A program made the translations under genes and the position numbers. This document shows positions 33,490-41,264 of a DNA stretch of 64,000 nucleotides, in pieces. The stretch is from Bradyrhizobium sediminis. GTDB lineage: Bacteria > Pseudomonadota > Alphaproteobacteria > Rhizobiales > Xanthobacteraceae. The stretch lies in NCBI RefSeq assembly GCF_018736085.1, contig NZ_CP076134.1, positions 4,040,501-4,104,500 on the forward strand. Direction: 5' to 3'. Every line of letters starts with the position of its first letter. The stretch's first letter is position 1. The notes below the pieces were generated by a model. That model saw only the letters and a program-made list of their open reading frames with translations, ran no database searches and was not told where the DNA came from.

Positions 33490-34539
33490 ATGCGTCTGGT
33501 CGTGGAAAGGGGCGTTCCACAGGAGGAACACCCAAAGGTCGCCATAGGCAGTCTCACCGACTGGGACGCCGCCAGGGTTTTCCTGGAGGTGGTCCGCTGC
33601 GGCAGCTTCAGGTCCGCGGCCGAGCGGCTCGACCTGTCCATCAACGTCGTGCGCCGGCGCATCGACGATTTCGAGCGCCAGGTCGGCGCCACCCTGTTCA
33701 CGCGCGACGTTCACGGCACAAGGCTGACCGACGAAGGCTCGCTGGTCGTTTCCGCGGTGGAGCGCATGGAGGCCGCGTCGTTCGATCTGGTGCGCGCCGG
33801 CAATTCCGTCACCAATACGCTATCGGGGGAAGTCCGCGTAGCCGTCACCGAAGGTCTCGGCACCTTCTGGCTGGCCCCGCGCCTGGTCGAATTCCAGCAA
33901 TCGTTCCCGAATATCCTGGTCGATCTGCACTGCGCGATGCGATCCGCCGACGTATCGCGGCATGAGGCCGACATTGCGATCCACCTGTCGCGGCCGGCCG
34001 CGCTCGACGTCAAGCTGGTCCGGCTTGGCCGCATGCACCTGATGTTCTTTGCCGGCGAGAAATACATCGAGAAATTCGGCGCGCCGAAAACCACGGAAGA
34101 GCTGGTCAAGCACCGGCTGGTGATGCAGGTCGCCGATGAAATCGCCGCCAAGGAAACGTTCGAAAGCTGGTTTCCCGGCTATTCGCAGCGGGACTTGCTG
34201 GTGATGAAAACCAACGTCAGCAGCGCCCACTACTGGGCCGTCGCCAACGGCGCGGGGATCGGCGTGTTTCCGACGTACGGCTACGCACTCGGCGGCAAGA
34301 TCGTGCCGCTTGAGATTCCGTTGCGCCAGCCGTTCGACATCTGGCTCTCCTACCATCCCGGCAACGGCCGCATCCCCCGGGTGCGGCGGATGATCGACTG
34401 GCTGGTGGAGGCTTTCAATCCCGTGAGATTCCCGTGGTTCAAGGACGAATTCGTCCATCCATGCGAATTTGACGCGGTATACAAGGGTGAATCCCTGACC
34501 CATTTATTCGGGGGCTTCTCGACCGACGAAGGACGGTAA
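33490..34539 (+). CDS. LysR-family transcriptional regulator
   Basis: This 349-residue protein has an N-terminal LysR winged helix at about residues 22-85 (DWDAARVFLEVVRCGSFRSAAERLDLSINVVRRRIDDFERQVGATLFTR, with the LFTRDVHGTRLTDEG wing) and a periplasmic-binding-fold effector domain (GEVRVAVTEGLGTFWLAPRL onward). The C-terminal 40 residues (FPWFKDEFVHPCEFDAVY) extend past the usual family end. A linked target gene is not obvious: upstream and divergent lie the hydrolase remnant and small ORF; downstream by 7 bp lies an XRE gene. The start is ATG 33490; another ATG at 33486 is out of frame. Confidence 0.87.
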   Translation: MRLVVERGVPQEEHPKVAIGSLTDWDAARVFLEVVRCGSFRSAAERLDLSINVVRRRIDDFERQVGATLFTRDVHGTRLTDEGSLVVSAVERMEAASFDLVRAGNSVTNTLSGEVRVAVTEGLGTFWLAPRLVEFQQSFPNILVDLHCAMRSADVSRHEADIAIHLSRPAALDVKLVRLGRMHLMFFAGEKYIEKFGAPKTTEELVKHRLVMQVADEIAAKETFESWFPGYSQRDLLVMKTNVSSAHYWAVANGAGIGVFPTYGYALGGKIVPLEIPLRQPFDIWLSYHPGNGRIPRVRRMIDWLVEAFNPVRFPWFKDEFVHPCEFDAVYKGESLTHLFGGFSTDEGR

Positions 34540-34546
34540 AGGCAGG

Positions 34547-34942
34547 ATGATGAAATCAGCAGCGAAGAAAATGAAGCAGCGCAGTGCTGGAAAACCGGAC
34601 ATCGAATTGGGCAAGCGAATCCGGCTGCGGCGCGTTGAGCAGAAGATCTCGCAGGCGGAACTTGGCGACAAACTCGGCGTCAGCTTCCAACAGGTGCAGA
34701 AGTACGAGAAGGGCGTCAACCGTGTCGGCGCCGCCCGTCTTCAAGCCATCGCCACTGCGCTCGATGTCCCCGTCACCTTCTTCTATGACGGTGACGGCAA
34801 GGCGCGGGAGGTCGAAAGCCTGCTGTTCCTCGATAGCGCGTTCAGCCTCCGGTTGCTGCGGGCTTACAGCAAGATCAAGGACCAGACCGTGCAGCGTCAG
34901 CTGGTGTCCTTGATGGAATCGATCGCCGCGAACGAAGACTAG
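34547..34942 (+). CDS. XRE-family (Cro/CI-like) regulator
   Basis: This 131-residue protein has a helix-turn-helix of the Cro/CI class at about residues 20-80 (ELGKRIRLRRVEQKISQAELGDKLGVSFQQVQKYEKG). The VQKYEKGVNR and VTFFYDGDG segments are those of the widespread Rhizobiales XRE regulators, and the rest (about 85-131) is helical and probably dimerising. The start ATG follows AAAGGCAGG; the preceding LysR gene ends 7 bp upstream, so the two may be one transcript. The target is unknown; related proteins regulate symbiosis or cell envelope genes, but nothing here links it to those. Confidence 0.83.
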   Translation: MMKSAAKKMKQRSAGKPDIELGKRIRLRRVEQKISQAELGDKLGVSFQQVQKYEKGVNRVGAARLQAIATALDVPVTFFYDGDGKAREVESLLFLDSAFSLRLLRAYSKIKDQTVQRQLVSLMESIAANED

Positions 34943-35387
34943 CCGTTGCAAACCCTTGGGGTTCCCTTGGAGTTCTCCTTGGGGTTCGCAGCGCGAGCTT
35001 TCGGTTCGCAGCACCGCGGATACGTTCGATCGGCGCAAGCGGATCGGCCGGCAGACCATCGACCTGCCAGGCCACAGGCGGGTCCGGGCGCGACAGGACG
35101 AGCCCGACGCCATGGCAAGTGGCTGGCCGTTTGACATCGGGGATGCTCAGCGGCTCCCGGTTGCGGGCCGCAGCCTCGAGCAAGCTGATTGCCGATCCCG
35201 CGAAGCGTGACAAGCTGACGACGATTGCGCGCTGGAGCCGCTCTCCCCGGTCCGGCCGGGAGAAACACTCCCATACGGCCGAATGCTCGACTAAATTACT
35301 GGCGCGTCCGGCTCCCGCACGGGCGACGACCGGTCCCTTCCTCACGTCCTGAGGCGGGGCCACCTGATACCTCACGAAAGCGCACCG
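34943..35387. other. 445-bp gap without a supported gene
   Basis: No reading frame here has a plausible start, Shine-Dalgarno sequence and family similarity. Both strands have open stretches, but these are antisense shadows continuing from neighbours. An imperfect repeat CTTGGGGTTCCCTTGGAGTT with CTCCTTGGGGTTCGC occurs just after the XRE stop (about 34958-34990). The gap must also contain the promoter of the crotonase gene that starts at 35388. Nothing else was recognised. Confidence 0.5.
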
Positions 35388-36209
35388 ATGCTCGACGCCC
35401 CCAAGACAACAGAAAAATCCTTTGCCGACGGCAAGATCCTGCAGAGCGTCAGCGACGGCGTCGGCGTCATCACGTTCAACAATCCGGAAAAGCGCAACGC
35501 CATGTCGCTCGACATGTGGGAAGGGCTCGGCCACGCGCTGGTCGAATTGCGCGACGATCCCGAGGTGCGCGTGGTGATCATGGTCGGCGCCGGCGACAAG
35601 GCGTTCGTCTCGGGCGCCGATATCAGCCAATTCGAGAAGACCCGCCACAACGCCGAGGCAGGGGAAGAATATGCCAAGAAGAGCGCCGCGCAGCGCGCGC
35701 TGCTGGCTGATTATCCGAAGCCGACGATCGCCTGCATCCGCGGCTTCTGCCTCGGCGGCGGCATGCAGGTGGCGATGCTGGCCGATATCCGTATCGCGTC
35801 CGACTACAGCCAGTTCGGCATTCCCGCCGCCAGGCTCGGCATCGCCTATGGCTATGACGGCCTGAAGCATCTGGTGTCGCTGGTCGGTCCGTCCTGGGCG
35901 CGGCTGTTGATGTACACGGGGATGCGGATCGATGCCGCCGAAGGGTTAAGGATCGGCCTGGTCGATCGCTTGGTATCGGACATCGAGCTGTGGGACGCGA
36001 CTTTGGAAATCGCCCGCACCATCTCCGGCAACGCCCCGCTCGCGATTCAGGCCGCCAAGATCACCATCGCGCAGGTCTTGAAAGACGAAAGCAAGCGCGA
36101 CATGGACGCGATCAAGGCGATCGGCAACGCCTGCATGGACTCGGAAGATTTCCGCGAAGGAAGGCGCGCATTCATGGAGAAGCGCAAGCCGCAGTTCAAG
36201 GGAAGGTAG
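35388..36209 (+). CDS. crotonase-superfamily protein (enoyl-CoA hydratase-like)
   Basis: This 273-residue protein is a complete crotonase fold: VGVITFNNPEKRNAMS, the oxyanion-hole segments FVSGADISQF and GFCLGGGMQVAM, and the helical C-terminal trimerisation region. The two catalytic glutamates of classical enoyl-CoA hydratase are absent by alignment: the GGGCE position is Gln127 and the QPEI position is Ala147. It may therefore be a crotonase with a different chemistry (decarboxylase, hydrolase or isomerase) acting on an acyl-CoA. It is a single gene, preceded by a long non-coding gap and followed by an inverted repeat that may end transcription. Confidence 0.87.
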   Translation: MLDAPKTTEKSFADGKILQSVSDGVGVITFNNPEKRNAMSLDMWEGLGHALVELRDDPEVRVVIMVGAGDKAFVSGADISQFEKTRHNAEAGEEYAKKSAAQRALLADYPKPTIACIRGFCLGGGMQVAMLADIRIASDYSQFGIPAARLGIAYGYDGLKHLVSLVGPSWARLLMYTGMRIDAAEGLRIGLVDRLVSDIELWDATLEIARTISGNAPLAIQAAKITIAQVLKDESKRDMDAIKAIGNACMDSEDFREGRRAFMEKRKPQFKGR

Positions 36210-36216
36210 ATTCCAG

Positions 36217-36382
36217 ACGCTGCGTGGGCTGGATTAGCGCCAGCGTAATCCGCCACCTTTCTTTCAAGCGTCGGCGGATTACGCCTTGCGCAGCTGTGTG
36301 ACTACCCGACGGGCAAATCAGTTCGCCTTGCGATTATGGCGTGTCCAGTCCCTTTGCGAAAAATATTTCGCTTAACCCGTCG
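36217..36382. repeat. left part of a dispersed repeat split by the insertion sequence
   Basis: This stretch contains CGTAATCCGCC and GGCGGATTACGC, ACCCGACGGGCAAATCAG, CCAGTCCCTTTGCGAAA and AATATTTCGCTTAACCCGTCG, all of which I recognise from one family of long intergenic repeats in Bradyrhizobium. It ends exactly where the IS1182-type element begins, and the same family continues at 38066 after it. The non-coding gap 36210-36382 is accounted for by this repeat. Confidence 0.6.
36243..36284 (+). terminator. inverted repeat after the crotonase gene
   Basis: GCGTAATCCGCC (36243-36254) and GGCGGATTACGC (36273-36284) are perfect 12-bp complements with an 18-nt loop, 33 bp after the crotonase stop. 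There is no T-run. It may act as a transcript end; it is also a component of the dispersed repeat. Confidence 0.45.
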
Positions 36383-38065
36383 AGGCTGAGCAAGAACTCG
36401 GCATTTTGAGGAGTTGATGTACGATTCGGTTCATGACGAATCGCACATTCAAGACCGGCGCGAGCCGGGATCAGACCAGCCTGCTTCCTCCACGGATTGA
36501 GGATTATGTCGGGCCGAACAACCCGGTGCGGGCGATCGAGAGCTTTGTGTGTGCCCTCGACCTTGCAAAGCTCGGTTTCCTCCATGCGGCGCGCGGGGCG
36601 GACGAGATGGGGCAGCCACCGTACGATCCGGCCGATCTGTTGAAGCTGTATCTGTACGGCTACATCAACCAAGTCAGATCATCGCGCCGGCTGGAACGGG
36701 AAGCAGGTCGCAATCTGGAGCTGATCTGGCTGTTGAAGAACCTGAGGCCGGGCTATCGGACGATCGCCAACTTCCGCAAGGAGAACTGGGCAGCGCTGAA
36801 GGCCGCGAACCGCAGTTTCGTGCTGCTGCTTCGCGAACTCGATCTGATCGGAGGGAGCCTTGTTGCGCTCGACGGCGCCTTGTTCCACGGCAACGCCAGC
36901 AAGGGAAGCATCTTCACGCAAAGGAGGCTGACCAAACAGATCGCCGCCTTGGACAAGGAGATCGAGGCCTATGGCAAGGCTCTCGAAGCCAATGATGCGG
37001 AAGAGGCCAAGCAGCGAAGCGACGGTTCGCGGGGCGACGGCAAGGGTGGTAGTGGCGACGTCGGCGAGAAGGTGAAGGAGCTGATGGCCCGGCGCGAACG
37101 CGCGCAAGCCGACCTCAAGGACTTGGAGACAAGCAACAAGGGGCAACTCTCGAAGACCGATCCCGACGCGAGGCTTCTGAGCAAGGGCGATCAGACCATT
37201 GCGGGCTACAACGTGCAGAGCGTTGTCGACGACAAGCACATGCTCATTGTTACCAGCGAGGTCGTCAATCGCAGCGATGCAGGCCACCTTCATGAGATGG
37301 CAAACGCGGCAAAAGAGGTTCTCGATGTGGAGACCCTGCGGGTGGCGGCCGATACCGGCTATTACAATAGCGAGGACCTGAAGGCCTGCGAGGATGACGG
37401 CATCAAAGCCTATGTGCCGATGCATGAGGGCAATGGCAAGCTCGAGGAGGGTCGCTTTAGCCGCAAGGATTTCCGCTACGATGCGAGCGCCGACGTCTAC
37501 CGTTGCCCGACCGGAGAACTGCTGCGTCCAACGGAAGGGCGCTGGAAGAATGCGAGCGGCCGCGTCGAGATCCGCTACCTGGGGCGCAAGGCGGCCTGCG
37601 CAGCCTGTCCTCTGAGAGCGCAGTGTCTCGCCCCGAAGGCACCTTACCGGAGCATCGCTCGCTGGGAACACGAGGATGTTCTCGAACGTCACCGCGCGAG
37701 GATGGAAAGTGAGGAGGCCAAAAAATTGATGCGCCGCCGTTCCGCCATCGTCGAGCATCCCTTTGGAACGCTCAAATGCCGCGCCGGGTATCAGCACTTT
37801 CTCGTGCGCGGCTTCGACAAGGTCCGTGGCGAATGGAGCCTGATGGCCCTCTGCTACAATTTCACTCGCGTGCTCAACATTCTCGGCTTCGACCGCTTCG
37901 TCGCGTACCTTGAAAAGGCGCCATTGCCCGCGAAAACCTTCCTATAAGCACTCTGCGCGCCCTTCAGCTTGCTTTGCGGCCCTTCCGGACTAGAATCCTG
38001 CTGTGGCTCGCAGTCAGTCCTTTCCGCGCCACCCCAGCCTCATAATCAGCATTCTTGCCCAGCCT
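36383..38065 (+). mobile_element. IS1182-family insertion sequence, 1683 bp
   Basis: The element's left end AGGCTGAGCAAGAA and right end (reverse complement AGGCTGGGCAAGAA) are imperfect terminal inverted repeats, continuing for about 28 bp with gaps. They enclose one transposase gene. The 5-bp sequence CGTCG occurs immediately outside both ends (36378-36382 and 38066-38070), giving a target-site duplication. Removing the element and one duplicate restores a continuous dispersed repeat (TTAACCCGTCG-GGCAAATCAG). Both ends and the transposase are intact, so it may still be active. Confidence 0.8.
36433..37947 (+). CDS. IS1182-family transposase
   Basis: This 504-residue DDE transposase is of the IS1182 family. 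The N-terminal DUF772 domain shows as GADEMGQPPYDPADLLKLYLYGYINQ and RNLELIWLLKNLRPGYRTIANFRKEN. The central catalytic region has VALDGALFHGNASK (first Asp), ADTGYYNSEDLKACE (second Asp), a Cys-rich knot CAACPLRAQC and VEHPFGTLK-AGYQHFL (Glu region). A variable hinge (about residues 180-230) is Gly/Lys/Ser-rich. The length is full. ATG 36433 lies 50 bp inside the left end, as usual. No frameshift or internal stop is seen. Confidence 0.93.
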   Translation: MTNRTFKTGASRDQTSLLPPRIEDYVGPNNPVRAIESFVCALDLAKLGFLHAARGADEMGQPPYDPADLLKLYLYGYINQVRSSRRLEREAGRNLELIWLLKNLRPGYRTIANFRKENWAALKAANRSFVLLLRELDLIGGSLVALDGALFHGNASKGSIFTQRRLTKQIAALDKEIEAYGKALEANDAEEAKQRSDGSRGDGKGGSGDVGEKVKELMARRERAQADLKDLETSNKGQLSKTDPDARLLSKGDQTIAGYNVQSVVDDKHMLIVTSEVVNRSDAGHLHEMANAAKEVLDVETLRVAADTGYYNSEDLKACEDDGIKAYVPMHEGNGKLEEGRFSRKDFRYDASADVYRCPTGELLRPTEGRWKNASGRVEIRYLGRKAACAACPLRAQCLAPKAPYRSIARWEHEDVLERHRARMESEEAKKLMRRRSAIVEHPFGTLKCRAGYQHFLVRGFDKVRGEWSLMALCYNFTRVLNILGFDRFVAYLEKAPLPAKTFL

Positions 38066-38510
38066 CGTCGGGCAAATCAGCGCTAACGACTCGCCCGTCT
38101 CACCCGACAAGAGGGGCGGCTCGCGATCGTCACGAAACGCGCGGTGGGATGCGGTGGACGCAGATGCGCCTTTGACGAACGGTGCGGATAGCGGACGGCG
38201 AAGTCGTGTGGTCCTGACAGCCTCTGGGTTGGCGTCAAGCCGGCGGGCAACCGCCGGCGACGGTGACAAACAAATCCTGATCGCCGGGGAGAGCGCGCTA
38301 TAAGCCGTAAACCACTGCGCAGGGAAGGCCGGATTGCCTCCGCTGAACCTGTATGCTCGTGTGCGTCTTTCTTCGCACATACTTGCACACGAGACCGCGG
38401 GTGCAGCGCGCATCCGGTCTTCCCTGCGCCCTCTAATTAAGAGAGGGGCGTGGAAATTCTACAGCAAACCTCGGGCGAAATCCGCCGCGAGATCGCGAAG
38501 GCATGTTTGT
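38066..38510. repeat. right part of the split dispersed repeat
   Basis: It starts with the target duplicate CGTCG and GGCAAATCAG, then the string CCCGTCTCACCCGAC, GTGGGATGCGGTGGACGC, GGCGAAGTCGTGTGGTCC and GCGCAGGGAAGGCCGG, which I recall as the conserved core of an abundant long Bradyrhizobium intergenic repeat. It has no convincing coding frame. It includes the long hairpin listed separately and finishes near GAGATCGCGAAGGCATG. The gap 37948-38809 after the transposase is thus IS end, this repeat and the palindromic repeat at 38538-38658. The tail 38659-38809 shows only a pyrimidine-rich tract (38757-38770). Confidence 0.6.
38317..38429 (+). other. long hairpin inside the dispersed repeat, possible structured RNA
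   Basis: GCGCAGGGAAGGCCGGA (38317-38333) pairs with TCCGGTCTTCCCTGCGC (38413-38429) over 17 positions with one G-U wobble. Inside, TCGTGTGC (38357-38364) pairs with GCACACGA (38385-38392). The nested helices and wobble pairing suggest an RNA or a DNA cruciform with preserved structure. A short CCCTCT-N7-AGAGGG hairpin (38429-38447) follows immediately. The pairing is read directly from the sequence; function is unknown. Confidence 0.5.
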
Positions 38511-38537
38511 GATTGTTCGAAATCCTGAATCCTCTTT

Positions 38538-38658
38538 CGTCGTCCCTGCGAACGCAGGGACCCATACGCCGCGGCCTATCGGTGAGACGCAGGCATCAGA
38601 TACTTTCTGCATCAACTAACGCCGGTGGTTATGGGTCCCTGCGTTCGCAGGGACGACG
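38538..38658. repeat. 121-bp palindromic element with perfect 29-bp arms
   Basis: The arms at 38538-38566 and 38630-38658 are perfect inverted copies over 29 bp and each itself contains the hairpin GTCCCTGCG-AA-CGCAGGGAC. The 63-bp centre is not symmetrical. I recognise the CGTCCCTGCGAACGCAGGG unit as a frequent intergenic element of Bradyrhizobium, probably a miniature mobile repeat. Confidence 0.75.
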
Positions 38659-38809
38659 TGGGAGAATCGGCTCTTCAACGCGCTCGCTGCCTGCATCGCG
38701 GGACATGACAGCTGTAGTTGACAGCCGCTGTAACGCATCCGAGCCCTCTCACTCATCTTTTTTCTTTTTTAGACAGGGACTCGTTTGCTTCGTTTTCGCC
38801 CGCCCCCGC

Positions 38810-39889
38810 CTACAGCGCCTCGAGCACCGCTTTCGCAATATCCGCAGTGCCGTTGCTGCCGCCGAATTCCATCGGCTTGATGCCGTCGGCATAGACCTTG
38901 TCGACTGCGCGCTCGATACGCTCGCCGGCCTCGGCGGCGGCCTCGATGCCGTGCTTGTCGGCGAGCCAGTCCAGCATCATCGCGGTGGAGAGGATCATGC
39001 CGGTGGGGTTGGCCTTGCCCTGCCCCATGATGTCGGGCGCGGTGCCGTGGCAGGGCTGGAACACGGCGTGGCGGTCGCCGATGTCGGCCGAGGGCGCCAT
39101 GCCCATGCCGCCGATCAGGCCAGCGGTCAGGTCGGAGAGAATGTCGCCGAACATGTTTTCCGTCACCATGACGTCGAAATCCCAGGGCCGCTTCACCAGC
39201 AGCGCCGAGCAGGCGTCGACATACATGCGATCGGCCTTGACCCCGGGGTGACGCTTGGCGGCTTCGTCGAACATCCCGCGAAAGAAGGCGAACGCCTTGA
39301 ACACGTTGGCCTTGTCGACGCAGGCCAGTGCGCCGGGCTTGCCGCGCGCCTTGCGGCGTTCGGCGAGGCGGAAGGAAAACTCGAACAACCGTTCCGAGGT
39401 TTTTCGCGTGATCACCAGCGTCTCGCGCGCTTCGGTATCGGTGACGATGCCCTTGCCCATCGAGGCGAACAGCCCCTCGGTGGATTCCCGGATGACGATG
39501 AGATCGATGCCGCGCGTATCCGCGCCGACGATCGGGCTCGGCACGCCGGGAATGAGCCGCGCCGGCCGCACCCCGGCATAGAGATCGAAATGAACGCGCA
39601 GCTCGATCTGCGGCGCGATCTCGGTGTTGTCGGGGTAGCGCACCGACGGCAGGCCGCAGGCGCCGAGCAGGATGGCGTCGGCCTCGTCGCACAGCCGCAC
39701 GGTAGAGTCCGGCATCGACTTGCCGGTCTCGCGGTAATTGTTGGCGCCGGCCGGCGCGCCGGTGAAGCGGAATTTGAGATCCGAGGTGCTTTCGATCTTG
39801 CGCAGGACTTCCAGCGCCGGGGCCATCACTTCAGGGCCGATACCGTCGCCGGCAAGCACGGCGATGTGAAGGGCGTCGTTGGCAGACAT
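38810..39889 (-). CDS. isocitrate/isopropylmalate dehydrogenase-family protein
   Basis: This 359-residue beta-decarboxylating dehydrogenase uses NAD and Mg2+ or Mn2+ to oxidise a 2-hydroxy-dicarboxylate and release CO2. Family signatures are AVLAGDGIGPEVMAP at the start, RESTEGLFAS, the Asp-rich NMFGDILSDLTAGLIGGMGMAPS and HGTAPDIMGQGKANPTGM. The sequence departs from LeuB and Icd and is nearer the tartrate/D-malate/homoisocitrate-like branch, but the specificity residues cannot be settled by eye. It is a single gene; upstream lies a repeat, downstream (on the + side) the palindromic repeat. Starts at ATG 39889. Confidence 0.88.
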   Translation of the reverse strand: MSANDALHIAVLAGDGIGPEVMAPALEVLRKIESTSDLKFRFTGAPAGANNYRETGKSMPDSTVRLCDEADAILLGACGLPSVRYPDNTEIAPQIELRVHFDLYAGVRPARLIPGVPSPIVGADTRGIDLIVIRESTEGLFASMGKGIVTDTEARETLVITRKTSERLFEFSFRLAERRKARGKPGALACVDKANVFKAFAFFRGMFDEAAKRHPGVKADRMYVDACSALLVKRPWDFDVMVTENMFGDILSDLTAGLIGGMGMAPSADIGDRHAVFQPCHGTAPDIMGQGKANPTGMILSTAMMLDWLADKHGIEAAAEAGERIERAVDKVYADGIKPMEFGGSNGTADIAKAVLEAL

Positions 39890-39940
39890 GGGGAGGTTCC
39901 TTGTGGAAGGCGAAGAGAGCAGTAATGAGTTGAGTTACGT

Positions 39941-40061
39941 CGTCATTGCGAGCCAACGGGTCGCGCGAATGCGCGCCCGATGACAGGTTCCGCGAGAGCA
40001 ATCCATGCCACCGCGCGAAGAAGGGCTGGGTTGCTTCGTCGCTTCGCTCCTCGCAATGACG
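39941..40061. repeat. 121-bp repeat bounded by 12-bp inverted repeats
   Basis: CGTCATTGCGAG (39941-39952) and CTCGCAATGACG (40050-40061) are perfect terminal inverted repeats. The interior has GCGAATGCGCGCCCGATGACAG, a hairpin-forming stretch, and GCAATCCATGC. This matches a short dispersed intergenic element abundant in Bradyrhizobium. It fills most of the gap between the dehydrogenase and the alcohol dehydrogenase. Confidence 0.72.
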
Positions 40062-40082
40062 GGAAATGACGACGCAATGTCC

Positions 40083-41147
40083 CTACGGCGTCAATACCGC
40101 GCGGCCGACCAGCCGGCCCTTTTGCAAATCGACCAGCGCGTCATTGGCCCTGGCGAGCGGCATCGGGGTCACCGGGATCGGCGGCACCTTCTTGTCGCGC
40201 ACGAGATCGAGCAGTTCCTGGGTCTCGCGGAGATTGCCGACATAACTGCCCTGGATCGTGATCGCCTTGATCGGAATCAGCGGCAGTGCAAAGGTGGCGC
40301 CGCCGCCGAACAGCCCGACGATCACGAGCTTGCCGCCCTTGCTCAGGCAATCGAAGCCGAGTTGCGTGGTCTTGGCGTTGCCGACGAGATCGATCACCGC
40401 GCGGATCGGGCCGCCGGCCTTTTGCGCAAGCTGTTCCAGCGCGTCGGGCGCGCCGCCATCGACGGTCGCGAGCGCGCCGGCCTTCTCGGCGGCTTCGCGC
40501 TTGCGCGCATCGATATCGACGACAATGGCGCCCTTGCCGCCCATCGCCTTCAAGAGCGACAGCGCCATCAGGCCGAGACCGCCGGCGCCGATGATGACGA
40601 TCGGCGTGTTGAAATCCTTCTCCACCTTCTTCAGCGCGCTGTAGGTGGTCACGCCCGAGCAGGCATAGGGCGCCGCGGTGACGGGATCGAGCCCCTTCAG
40701 GTTGAGCAGGTATTTCGGATGCGGCACCGTCATGTAGTCGGCATAGCCGCCGTCGCAGTAGACGCCGAGCGAGTTCGGCTTCAGGCACATATTCTCGTCG
40801 CCGGCGAGGCAGGTCTCGCATTTGCCGCAGCCGAGCCAGGGATAGACCAGCGCGATATCGCCGACCTTGAGGCCGGCGGTGTCGGCCTTGGCATCCGGCC
40901 CGAACGCCACCACCTCGCCGACGGTCTCATGTCCCATCGTGCGCGGCAGCGACACGCCGCGATCCCTGAGCGACAGCGGCTTGCGGCCGTGGCCGAGATC
41001 GTAGCCGCCTTCCCAGATGTGCAGGTCGCTGTGGCAGACGCCGGCCGCCTTCACCTTGATCAGGACCTGCGTGCCGGATGGTTGCGGCGTCGGCTGGTCC
41101 ACTTCCTTCAAGGGGGCGTTGAAATCGGCAACCTGGAAACTCTTCAT
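40083..41147 (-). CDS. zinc-dependent alcohol dehydrogenase
   Basis: This 354-residue medium-chain dehydrogenase is cytoplasmic and NAD(P)-dependent. The catalytic zinc ligands are Cys38 (GVCHSDLH), His73 and Glu74 (MGHETVGEV). The structural zinc ligands are Cys107, Cys110, Cys113 and Cys121 (GCGKCETCLAGDENMC). The coenzyme-binding fold has VIIGAGGLGLMAL at about residue 185 and Asp-bearing VVDIDARKRE, which favours NAD over NADP. The aldehyde or alcohol substrate is not known. It is encoded between two dispersed repeats with no operon partner. Starts at ATG 41147. Confidence 0.92.
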   Translation of the reverse strand: MKSFQVADFNAPLKEVDQPTPQPSGTQVLIKVKAAGVCHSDLHIWEGGYDLGHGRKPLSLRDRGVSLPRTMGHETVGEVVAFGPDAKADTAGLKVGDIALVYPWLGCGKCETCLAGDENMCLKPNSLGVYCDGGYADYMTVPHPKYLLNLKGLDPVTAAPYACSGVTTYSALKKVEKDFNTPIVIIGAGGLGLMALSLLKAMGGKGAIVVDIDARKREAAEKAGALATVDGGAPDALEQLAQKAGGPIRAVIDLVGNAKTTQLGFDCLSKGGKLVIVGLFGGGATFALPLIPIKAITIQGSYVGNLRETQELLDLVRDKKVPPIPVTPMPLARANDALVDLQKGRLVGRAVLTP

Positions 41148-41186
41148 CGCGTCTCTCCCGATGGTTCTGGCTTTTGGCCGAGCATA

Positions 41187-41241
41187 GCGTTTTCGAGCGA
41201 AGTGGGTACCGGTTCGCGCTGGGAAAACGCGTCAAAACAAA
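41187..41241. repeat. dispersed intergenic repeat, copy 2
   Basis: GCGTTTTCGAGCGAAGTGG, TACCGGTTCGC and GAAAACGCGTCAAAACAA repeat the left part of the element at 28947-29051, in the same orientation, without its palindromic tail. GCGTTTTC and GAAAACGC within it are self-complementary. It lies 23 bp from the stop of the peptide transporter ATPase gene, in the gap to the alcohol dehydrogenase start. Confidence 0.75.
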
Positions 41242-41264
41242 GTGCTTCGACCGTTGTTAGACGC

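Noticed and set aside
34556..35870. minus-strand open frames of 193 and 331 codons opposite the XRE and crotonase genes
   Set aside because: No start site or family motif, antisense to genes with full motifs; the middle part 34943-35387 is left as unassigned.
36296..36325. GGGCAAATCAG present on both sides of the IS as a long target duplication
   Set aside because: The copies lie at different distances from the ends and with different flanks; they are internal motifs of the host repeat. The true duplication is CGTCG at the borders.
38066..38510. small ORFs in the region after the IS
   Set aside because: They vary among frames, have no ribosome sites and lie in a dispersed repeat with strong secondary structure.
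28947..41241. CRISPR array
   Set aside because: The repeats here are two to a few copies far apart, and none form regularly spaced direct repeats with unique spacers.
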